Assembly: GCA_031549345.1 (NCBI GenBank)
Contig: JAVBPY010000003.1
Coordinates: forward strand, 186,001-250,000
Length of the DNA stretch: 64,000 nt
Reading direction: 5' to 3'
Source of the DNA: CASFRF01 sp031549345
GTDB taxonomy: Bacteria; Verrucomicrobiota; Lentisphaeria; Victivallales; Victivallaceae
Part shown: positions 58,501 to 64,000 of the stretch, in pieces
How the letters are laid out: every line of letters starts with the position of its first letter
Position numbering within the stretch: position 1 is the stretch's first letter
The notes under the pieces: generated by a model
Seen by the model: the letters and a program-made list of their open reading frames with translations, nothing else
What the model was told of the DNA's origin: nothing
Databases searched by the model: none
Translations under genes and position numbers: made by a program

Positions 58501-59044
58501 AACGCTTTTCCTGCACTTTGAGATTCTGCTGGAGCTCCCGGTTTTCACGTAACAAAGCTTCGGCTTCGTTGGCGGCCCCTTTGCGGGTGGCTTCCTTTTT
58601 GCGGAGCTCGTCAAGCTCGACCAACGCCGCGAGGAGTTTGGCTTTGTATTGTTCCAACTCGGCATTGATGGCGGTTGCGGGGCGCTCTTCGTACACTGTT
58701 TTCGGGGGCGGCACGCCGGCGCGGCCCGGTGCGGCGGACACGGGTTCGGCCACGTCGCCGAGCGCGCGCCGCGCCTTGGCCAACTCCGCCTCGCAAAGTT
58801 GAAGCCGGGCGTCGATCACCTGCTGGTTCCAATCCGGGCGGATTTTTTTGAGTTCCCGGTAGTGGGCGGCCGCCTCTCCGAAGAAGCGGATCGCCTGTTT
58901 GTGATCCCCCCGGTCGCGGGCGTTGTCCCCTTTGACGGTCAGCTCCTGCCCCAGGCGCCACTTCACCCAGGGGGATTCTTCGGCGGGGACGCTCCAGGCG
59001 AACAAGACCAACGCGAAACATATTCCGAGAATTTTCCGGTTCAT
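55595..59044 (-). CDS. Secreted Ala-rich coiled-coil protein with C-terminal TPRs
   Basis: A 1149-residue protein. The signal peptide is ILGICFALVLFAWSVPA; a TPR-like helix pair (~30-95) follows. A coiled coil of ~750 residues begins near 115 (LEQYKAKLLAALVELDELRK). Its second half is a low-complexity AKAAEEAK array (~620-830) like TolA or myosin-type rods. C-terminal TPRs run from ~850 to 1090 (NFEANAALGALHIRREEYRQ). A periplasmic scaffold or spacer role is likely. It overlaps hflX by four bases. Confidence 0.7.
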   Translation of the reverse strand: MNRKILGICFALVLFAWSVPAEESPWVKWRLGQELTVKGDNARDRGDHKQAIRFFGEAAAHYRELKKIRPDWNQQVIDARLQLCEAELAKARRALGDVAEPVSAAPGRAGVPPPKTVYEERPATAINAELEQYKAKLLAALVELDELRKKEATRKGAANEAEALLRENRELQQNLKVQEKRYRDLQLKLDAPDEERKKMQAQLDEARTELRSSENRLEQAQEKITRLDREFLALTQRRVGELAAQKTTAESLAAAEKELTILREFRRNTLAGKNEELLRIRDLDGQIEQARAQEKRRTEEIEKLNLRLEEAMRKGGDAGALNAELAGENRKSRAELEALQKRYDAVVLDRQDIQARQRSMQLEVADLKKSIASSDTALKRAEQIAAERAAEAKTAHDAREKAEKERAAERTERREQGNVLKAYQDRLARMDEQLKTERAVSARAQTRNDELRRELEDENVRLNASIRRAAGENDALKTEKEKQTEQLAVLRRDLAGRDVKIAEMGTLAPQLQTLKDERERENRLLEKTREELARARETESKLEKAHTELAELAKLQTTLDGARNELLTVARKNKELADEVARLELALQQTKKSAKTAEAQAVQSSAAEAKAARAAEEAKAAAKRSTAEAKAAEAKAAKAAEEAQIAEAKAAKAAEEAKALAQKSTLEAKAAEAKAAEAQSAAAQSAEEAKTAAQKSAEEARTLAQKSTREAKAAAEKAIAEAKAAAQKSAGDAEAAAKAVAEAKAARIKSAEAEKAAKNQAVEVAKAAEKAIAEAKAAAAKAEAEARTANAKAAAAEAKAAQAIAEAKTTAVAVASVPRTEDPVAITAADIPKLLDEGRRAERAEDFAVARWNFRAVLEADPGNFEANAALGALHIRREEYRQAIPPLGRAHLLRPQDIAVQHDYAAALLGDGQNAAAVALLEPSLEKAATNPGWMQIWSRALAATGDRRAEQALRRAAQLSPQSAEANVALARFLCTRATATDEAARYYGRARKLGAKADPELERKLGGKLSEQSELQEFLRSAATEAEKSGDQDAVLWYARQLTELEPGNPVPLLRLNGYQLRQNQAGAAAALWSALPEAPEGGLIAAVAALDAREYAKSGELLADALKRNKGEFKLPPEAAILKSEIEKRLKDAPEALKKAFQTVQ
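56620..57270 (-). repeat. Tandem Ala/Lys/Glu coding repeats
   Basis: Within the coiled-coil gene, units encoding A-E-A-K-A-A-x-K and A-A-E-E-A-K recur dozens of times, with near-identical DNA blocks such as GCCTCTTCTGCGGCCTTGGC. Such DNA can recombine and change length. Confidence 0.75.
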
Positions 59045-60345
59045 TGCACAGCCTCCTGCAAAAACGGTTCAAAAGGGCCGATGCGGCCCGCGTCGAGCGA
59101 AAATACAAGCTCAAGATTGCCGTTGTCGTCGTATTGTTCCTCCAGCACGCTCCCCGCCTTGAACGCCAGCGCCCGCAAATCGTGGCGGGAGGGGGGCAGA
59201 ATGGCACGGTGAATCCGGCGGCAGGCGCCGGCAAATTCGGTAAGTTTATCGCGGAGCGCGTCGATTCCCTCGCCGGAACGGCACGAAATGTACAACGAAT
59301 TTTCCGGGAAAAGGCCCCGCAGGCGCGCCAGGAGTACCGCGTCGTTCACCGGATCGAGGCGGTCTATCTTGTTGAAGACGGTCAGAATATTTTTATCTTC
59401 GGCCCCCAATTCGCGGAGAACTTCGCGCGTGGTTTCCCACTGCTCCTCGAGCATGGGGCTGGAGGCGTCCAGAACGAGCAAAAGAAAGTCGGCGAGAAGC
59501 GCCTCTTCCAATGTGGATTTGAACGCTTCCACCAAGGAATGCGGCAGTTTCCGTACGAATCCGACCGTGTCCGTCAAAAGGAGCTCGGTGTGGTTTCCAA
59601 GCTCAATCCGACGGGTCGTCGGATCGAGTGTGGCGAAGAGTTTATCCTCTACGAGAATGTCCGCGCCGGAGAGCGCATGGAGGAGCGAGGATTTTCCCAC
59701 GTTCGTGTACCCCACGATCGCCCCCTGGGCGATTCCGTGGCGCTGGCGTCCCTTGCGGCCGGTGGCGCGCTGACGGCGGACGGCGCCAAGCTCGTCCTCC
59801 AACATGGATATCCTCTTTTTCAGAAGACGGCGGTCGTTTTCAATCTGCGTTTCCCCTTCGCCGCGGTTGGTCGCCCCGCCGCCGCGCTGGCGCGAGAGGT
59901 GGGTCCAGGCGCGCGTCAGGCGCGGGAGGCTGTAGTGCAGCCGCGCAAGCTCCACCTGAAGCGCGGCTTCGCGGGTGGAGGCGCGGTCGGCGAAAATGTC
60001 CAGAATCACCTCTTCACGGTCGATGACGCACATTTTGGCAAAGCGTTCCCAGTTGCGCTGGTGCGAAGGCGAAAGCGGTTCGTCGAAAACCAGGCAGTCC
60101 GCTTCCAACGCCTTGACGCGCTCCAAAATTTCCTCGGCTTTTCCGGGGCCGATAAGGAAGCGGGCATTGACTTCCCGGAGTTTCACCGCAATTTTTTCCA
60201 CCGGCTCGATCCCGAGATTACGGACCAGCTCCGCAAGTTCGTCGAGGTGTTCGCGGGCCGTTTCCGGCGACATTTCGGGGTCCTGAACGCCGACCAGTAT
60301 GGCCCGCTCCACCCGTTTCCTGTTGTCTCTTTCGGTGTCGATCAC
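59041..60345 (-). CDS. hflX: GTPase HflX
   Basis: A 434-residue ribosome-associated GTPase. The HflX N-domain (LDELAELVRNLGIEPVEKIA, RFLIGPGKAEEI, FDEPLSPSHQRNWERF), the Gly-rich linker SRQRGGGATNRGEGETQIE, G1 GYTNVGKSSLL, G3 DTVGFV and G4 NKID are in order. It splits or rescues stalled ribosomes under stress. It is the first gene of the minus run down to 49066. Confidence 0.96.
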   Translation of the reverse strand: MIDTERDNRKRVERAILVGVQDPEMSPETAREHLDELAELVRNLGIEPVEKIAVKLREVNARFLIGPGKAEEILERVKALEADCLVFDEPLSPSHQRNWERFAKMCVIDREEVILDIFADRASTREAALQVELARLHYSLPRLTRAWTHLSRQRGGGATNRGEGETQIENDRRLLKKRISMLEDELGAVRRQRATGRKGRQRHGIAQGAIVGYTNVGKSSLLHALSGADILVEDKLFATLDPTTRRIELGNHTELLLTDTVGFVRKLPHSLVEAFKSTLEEALLADFLLLVLDASSPMLEEQWETTREVLRELGAEDKNILTVFNKIDRLDPVNDAVLLARLRGLFPENSLYISCRSGEGIDALRDKLTEFAGACRRIHRAILPPSRHDLRALAFKAGSVLEEQYDDNGNLELVFSLDAGRIGPFEPFLQEAVQ

Positions 60346-60370
60346 GTTTTTATCGCTCTCTGGCTATTGC

Positions 60371-60447
60371 GTTGACTTCAAAAGTTCTTTCGGTTGATCG
60401 AAATGTTTGTTTTTTCGCAGCGTTCCGAAGAAACTTTTGAAATCAAC
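60371..60447. repeat. 23-bp imperfect inverted repeat upstream of tRNA-Leu
   Basis: GTTGACTTCAAAAGTTCTTTCGG (60371-60393) and 60425-60447 pair at 20 of 23 positions, with a CGAAA/TTTCG pair inside the 31-base loop. It lies between hflX (minus) and tRNA-Leu (plus), in the region that should hold both promoters. Confidence 0.6.
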
Positions 60448-60488
60448 TCTGGTATTTTCCCGATTCTGTACTATGTTATCTAGACTTT

Positions 60489-60571
60489 GCGCGGGTGGCG
60501 AAATTGGCATACGCGCCGGATTTAGGTTCCGGTCCTTCGGGGTAGGGGTTCAAATCCCCTCCCGCGCACCA
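60489..60571 (+). tRNA. tRNA-Leu (anticodon TAG)
   Basis: An 83-base class II tRNA with encoded CCA. GCGCGGG pairs with CCCGCGC, the anticodon arm CCGGA-TTTAGGT-TCCGG gives TAG (reads CUA), and the T-arm GGGGTTCAAATCCCC is canonical. Confidence 0.97.
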
Positions 60572-61035
60572 TATTCCCACAAAACGGCCGTTTCGTCGCA
60601 GCAATCGAATTTCGGGCAGTCGCGGCAGTCGCTCCAGATTTTTTCCGGGAACAACTCACGTTCCACAACTTTAAACCCGAGGCTGGTGAAAAATTGTACC
60701 TGGTACGTCAGTGCGAACAATCGAACCTTCGGGCGGTTGATGCGAAGTCCCGACTTCACCGCCTCCAGCATCGCCTTGCCCACGCCGCGCCCCTGAAATT
60801 CGGGCACAACAACCAGACTGCGCACCTCCAGCAAATCGTGGCCGAAATCGCGCACCGCCACACATCCGGCGAATCCGGGGAGCGATTCCGCCACGACGAA
60901 ATTGCCCAGATAACTGCGGATATCCTCTTCCGTGCGCGGCAGGACGATCTGGCGCGCCGCATACACGGCCAGGAGATCGTGAATCGACTTCACGTCGCTC
61001 TCCCGTGCCGGGCGGACGGTCAGCAGTTGTCTCAT
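60550..61035 (-). CDS. ArgA-like GNAT N-acetyltransferase
   Basis: A 161-residue GNAT protein. DLLEVRSLVVVPEFQGRGVG binds acetyl-CoA (R/Q-x-x-G-x-G), and KIWSDCRDCPKFDCCDETAV near the end is the cysteine-rich tail of short, kinase-less N-acetylglutamate synthases. It may make N-acetylglutamate for arginine synthesis. The last 22 bases lie antisense to the 3' end of tRNA-Leu. The start overlaps accA by four bases. Confidence 0.82.
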   Translation of the reverse strand: MRQLLTVRPARESDVKSIHDLLAVYAARQIVLPRTEEDIRSYLGNFVVAESLPGFAGCVAVRDFGHDLLEVRSLVVVPEFQGRGVGKAMLEAVKSGLRINRPKVRLFALTYQVQFFTSLGFKVVERELFPEKIWSDCRDCPKFDCCDETAVLWEYGAREGI

Positions 61036-62033
61036 TCCGCGCTTCCTTGTTCCGGATTGTCCAGCGGCGCGGCCGTTTCCATTGTGAATTGTCCCATGGC
61101 CCGGAATTTGGCGTAACGCTGCTCTTTCAAGCGTGTCGGTGAAAGCTTGCGGAGTTCCGAGAGCTGGCGGTGAAGAACTTCATCGAGCAGGTTTGCCGCG
61201 TCGTCGCAATTCCGGTGGGCGCCGCCGAAAGGCTCCGGGACGATCTCATCAGCAATGCCCAGTTCAAGAAGCTTTTCCGCCGTCAACTGCAGCGCGTCGG
61301 CCGCCTTGGCCGCAAATTTACGGTCCTTCCAGAGGATCGCCGCACACCCCTCCGGCGTAATGACCGAGTAGTAGGCGTTTTCCATAATCAGAATGCGGTT
61401 TCCCACACCGATGCCGATCGCACCGCCGGAACCGCCTTCGCCGATGACCACCGCGATGACCGGTACGCGCAACGAAAACATTTCGCGTAAGTTAAGTCCG
61501 ATCGCCTCGGCAATATGGCGCTCTTCGGAAGCGATGCCCGGGAACGCTCCCGGCGTGTCGATGAAAGTGATAATCGGTGTGCCGGCTGTTTCCGCAAGCT
61601 TCATCAACCGCAGGGCTTTCCGGTACCCTTCCGGGCTCGGCCAGCCGAAATTCCGGTACACGTTCGACTTCATATCGCGCCCCTTCTGGGTGCCGAGCAC
61701 CATCACAGGCTTGCCGTGGAATTTGGCAAAGCCGCCGACAATCGCCTTGTCGTCGCTGAAGCGCCGGTCGCCATGCAGCTCCACAAAGTGCGTGAAAAGG
61801 CGACCGATGTAGTCGAGGGTGTACGGGCGCTCCGGATGACGCGCGAGTTGCACCCGCTGCCAGGGGGTCAGCGAACTGTAGATGCGGCGCATCATGTCGT
61901 TGAGCTGTACGGTGAGCGCGGTGATGCCTTCGGAGACATCGATGTTGCTGTTCGCGCTCATGTCGGTCATTTCCTGCAATTTTTTGCGCAGTTCAATGAT
62001 CGGTTTTTCAAAATCCAGAAAAAATTCAGCCAT
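61032..62033 (-). CDS. accA: Acetyl-CoA carboxylase carboxyltransferase subunit alpha
   Basis: A 333-residue AccA starting MAEFFLDFEKPIIELRKKL after AGGAGG. ELHGDRRFSDDKAIVGGFAK, FGWPSPEGYRKALRLMKLAE, DTPGAFPGIASEERHIAEAI and GEGGSGGAIGIGVGN are the family landmarks. It pairs with AccD, encoded 22 kb away and interrupted by a stop codon. It lies between the L,D-transpeptidase and the ArgA-like gene. Confidence 0.97.
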   Translation of the reverse strand: MAEFFLDFEKPIIELRKKLQEMTDMSANSNIDVSEGITALTVQLNDMMRRIYSSLTPWQRVQLARHPERPYTLDYIGRLFTHFVELHGDRRFSDDKAIVGGFAKFHGKPVMVLGTQKGRDMKSNVYRNFGWPSPEGYRKALRLMKLAETAGTPIITFIDTPGAFPGIASEERHIAEAIGLNLREMFSLRVPVIAVVIGEGGSGGAIGIGVGNRILIMENAYYSVITPEGCAAILWKDRKFAAKAADALQLTAEKLLELGIADEIVPEPFGGAHRNCDDAANLLDEVLHRQLSELRKLSPTRLKEQRYAKFRAMGQFTMETAAPLDNPEQGSAE

Positions 62034-62047
62034 TTTTATCCTCCTGC

Positions 62048-63256
62048 CTATTCGATCCTCACCGGCGTTCCGGCCGGGATGATCAGGAACAATTTCTCCA
62101 CCTCGGCGTTGCGCATGCGCAAACACCCGTAACTGATCGCCGCCGGAACGGTTTCCGGATGCGGTGTTCCATGAATTCCATACCCCGTCCGCGCGTGCGG
62201 CGCATCGGGCCGCGCAAGCTGGAGCCAGCGCGAACCAAGCTCGTTGGCCGGGTCGCCGCCGGGAATTTGCGTGCCGTCGGCGCGTCGCCAGGGGGGATTG
62301 ACCTGGCGGAAGGAAACGAGAAAATCGCCCGCGGGGGTCGCCTTTTCCTCGCGTCCGATCCCCGTGTCGAATGCGGCGAAAAGCATGTCGCCTTCGAAAA
62401 GCGAGAGGAGGCGCGCTTCCTTGTTCACCAACACCTTCCAGGCCGCGCTCCGGTACAAAACCAGCGGCGTGCCGAAAAGAATTTTGTTCGGGTCGGCGGC
62501 GGTGCGCGGGTTACGGAAGGCCAGGGCTTCGAGCGTCGTCTTATTCCTGTGCGCAATGTCGCCGAGGGTATCGCCCTTTTGAATCGTGTATTTGACCAGT
62601 TCCGGGACCTGCCCGGCGCGGCCGGATAAGAAGAGCTCCAGATTCGCCTCGGTCAAGCGCCGTGCCAGTGCGCGGTAGGGCGCGGAATACAAAGGGTATT
62701 CCGAAAGTTTAGGGGCCAGCGCGCGACGGACGGCTTCCGGCGCGGCGGAACCCAATTCGACCAGGAGCGCCTGGTCGGACGCGGAAAGCGTTACGGACGC
62801 GTCGACCGGCGCTTCACGCGTGTCGCCGGGGACGGTTTTCCCCTTGGGGGGAACGACTTTTTCCGTCGTTGTCTTTTCCGTTGTTTCCTTCTGTTCCGTC
62901 ACGTTTTCGGGGATTTTTTCCGTCGTCTTATCGGGCTCTTTCTCCGAGCCTTTTCCCGTTTCTTTTTCCAGCTCCTCGATTTTATGCGGAGGCAATTCTG
63001 TTTTTTTCTCCGTCATTCCATTTTTTGGAGCAGTATGTTCCATTGCTTTCTCTGCGGTGTTTTCGACGGCAACGGGGTCTTGGGGCGGCTCCTCCTCCGT
63101 GACGGGCGTGGAGCGATTGGCCCGGATCAGCCAGAAAATCAGCGCGCCAGTCAGAATGGCAACCAACGTGAAAATCAGGATCGGCCTTCCCGGACCGCCT
63201 GTTTTTCTGCGCACCGAACGACTGCGCACGGGTTCCATTTCGTAACGGGGTTTCAT
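62048..63256 (-). CDS. LysM-containing L,D-transpeptidase (YkuD)
   Basis: A 402-residue membrane-anchored enzyme. It has a basic N-terminus, one helix (~28-46), a long Lys/Glu/Thr-rich linker (~50-145), a LysM domain (YTIQKGDTLGDIAHRNKTTL, ~225-270) and a C-terminal YkuD domain with YGIHGT and catalytic Cys378 in SYGCLRM. It makes 3-3 peptidoglycan cross-links or attaches proteins in the periplasm. The linker would span part of the periplasm. Confidence 0.9.
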   Translation of the reverse strand: MKPRYEMEPVRSRSVRRKTGGPGRPILIFTLVAILTGALIFWLIRANRSTPVTEEEPPQDPVAVENTAEKAMEHTAPKNGMTEKKTELPPHKIEELEKETGKGSEKEPDKTTEKIPENVTEQKETTEKTTTEKVVPPKGKTVPGDTREAPVDASVTLSASDQALLVELGSAAPEAVRRALAPKLSEYPLYSAPYRALARRLTEANLELFLSGRAGQVPELVKYTIQKGDTLGDIAHRNKTTLEALAFRNPRTAADPNKILFGTPLVLYRSAAWKVLVNKEARLLSLFEGDMLFAAFDTGIGREEKATPAGDFLVSFRQVNPPWRRADGTQIPGGDPANELGSRWLQLARPDAPHARTGYGIHGTPHPETVPAAISYGCLRMRNAEVEKLFLIIPAGTPVRIE

Positions 63257-63735
63257 TTTTTCCGCGCGGCTTCCCGACCGAGCTGGAATGCCCGGTCGTT
63301 GATCTCGTGAAGTTTCGGCGGCAGCGACGCGTGAATGATGTCCAGAAAAACTTCTTTCAATACAGGGAGGTGGACGCTCAGCGCTCCCAAAAGCATGATG
63401 TTCGCCGCTTTGGCGTTTTCCAGCTTCTCCAAAGGAACATCCTCCGGAACAAGCAGGAAACCGTTGGGTTTGAGCTTGGAACGGTTGACTTCCGTTTGCG
63501 TGGATTCAAGAATCACCAGGAAATCGCTCTCCCCTTCCGGCACCATCGGACTGGCTACACTTTTGCCGTAGCGTACTTCGCTCGAAACCGAACCACCACG
63601 CTGGCTCATGCCATGGACTTCACTCTTTTTTACGTCGAACCCGGAGCGGAAAAGCGCTTCGGCCAGAATATCGGTTACTTTCAGGACGCCTTGGCCGCCA
63701 AGCCCGGCGACTGTGAGATTGATGGTATCGCTCAT
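63253..63735 (-). CDS. iorB: Indolepyruvate oxidoreductase subunit beta
   Basis: A 160-residue gamma-type subunit of the 2-oxoacid:ferredoxin oxidoreductase family. LTVAGLGGQGVLKVTDILAE, KKSEVHGMSQRGGSVSSEVR and YGKSVASPMV are IorB motifs. With IorA, it oxidatively decarboxylates aryl pyruvates from Trp, Phe and Tyr using ferredoxin. It overlaps iorA and the L,D-transpeptidase gene by four bases each. Confidence 0.9.
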   Translation of the reverse strand: MSDTINLTVAGLGGQGVLKVTDILAEALFRSGFDVKKSEVHGMSQRGGSVSSEVRYGKSVASPMVPEGESDFLVILESTQTEVNRSKLKPNGFLLVPEDVPLEKLENAKAANIMLLGALSVHLPVLKEVFLDIIHASLPPKLHEINDRAFQLGREAARKK

Positions 63736-64000
63736 TTCTTTTCCCCTTTCAGCGCATGGACCTTGGCCACGCCCAGGATGCAGGGACGGCGCAGCACAAG
63801 CACCGTCGTTTCATTCCCTGCAAGTTGGCGTTTCAACACTTCCTGCAAACGATCGAATTCCAGCACCGGATCGATCACCTCCACATGTTCCACGCCCATG
63901 CCGCGCACCGTGTTCTCGATGGAGAGCGCCGGGGCGGGGTCGTGATTCAATTTTCGTCCCGTGGAAGGATTTTCCTGGCAGCCGGTCATGGCGGTGATCG
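63732..64000 (-). CDS. iorA: Indolepyruvate oxidoreductase subunit alpha, C-terminal end
   Basis: The last ~89 residues of IorA; the rest lies past the right edge. MTGCQENPSTGRKLNHDPAP, ALSIENTVRGMGVEHVEVID and VLVLRRPCILG match the C-terminal TPP-domain tail of this enzyme; the terminal iron-sulfur cluster domain seen in some IorA proteins is not present here. It is the first partner of the IorAB complex encoded with iorB. Confidence 0.85.
   Translation of the reverse strand, partial: ITAMTGCQENPSTGRKLNHDPAPALSIENTVRGMGVEHVEVIDPVLEFDRLQEVLKRQLAGNETTVLVLRRPCILGVAKVHALKGEKK

Overview
The window is a chromosomal segment, almost fully coding, that probably comes from the Lentisphaerota/Verrucomicrobiota side of the PVC superphylum. 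The pointers are a GntR-LacI hybrid regulator beside secreted pectate-lyase-like proteins, pilin-like proteins with no glycine before the FT-x-x-E helix, very large secreted glycosidase-like and alpha-2-macroglobulin proteins, and a PurO-type IMP cyclohydrolase. This placement is an inference; no rRNA or other marker lies in the window.

Region 1 (1-22060, all minus strand) is one surface-polysaccharide operon of about 22 kb. A good sigma70-type promoter at 22033-22060 precedes a leader with a hairpin and a G8 tract, then a NusG/RfaH-like antiterminator as first gene. Next are a nucleotide-sugar dehydrogenase and a truncated gmd (first ~45 codons only). From the gmd breakpoint starts a cassette: NDP-hexose 2,3-dehydratase, Gfo/Idh/MocA reductase, DegT aminotransferase, KASIII, acyl carrier protein, a second KASIII, an SDR ketoreductase and a NeuD-type acyltransferase. 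Together these look like a pathway for a 2-deoxy amino sugar whose acyl group is built on a dedicated ACP. A WecF-like glycosyltransferase, Wzx flippase, split GT-C protein, Wzy-like polymerase/ligase, six GT2/GT4 glycosyltransferases and the start of a CapE-type dehydratase follow.

Region 2 (22083-33013) has a divergent pair: an alpha-2-macroglobulin with an intact thioester motif (minus), and a plus-strand operon of four GspF-like membrane proteins in an A-B-A'-B' order, one GspE/PilT-like ATPase and three small pilin-like proteins. The operon has a near-consensus promoter that would give a leaderless message. tRNA-Ser(TGA) closes the region and is followed by an inverted repeat and a G-rich tract.

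Region 3 (33428-39000, minus) is housekeeping: a hypothetical protein, recR, ybaB, dnaX, rph and accD, plus a candidate plus-strand small RNA with its own promoter and terminator at 34549-34682. accD has an in-frame TAA after which the conserved C-terminus continues in the same frame.

Region 4 (39025-48921, plus) holds a 1284-residue secreted glycosidase-like protein, aspS, a lytic transglycosylase, a DUF3047 protein, a purO-like gene and a UvrD/PcrA helicase. Strong hairpins at 48930-49036 end it against the converging minus operon.

Region 5 (49066-60345, minus) is a tight run: hflX, an 1149-residue Ala-rich coiled-coil/TPR protein, a pectate-lyase-fold protein, a small secreted protein, a GntR-LacI regulator, a YggS protein, a flavodoxin-like reductase and an NAPE-PLD-like metallo-beta-lactamase protein. 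Region 6 (60489-64000) has tRNA-Leu(TAG), then a minus operon read from the right edge: iorA (partial), iorB, a LysM/L,D-transpeptidase, accA and an ArgA-like acetyltransferase. No gene-free stretch exceeds 300 bases.
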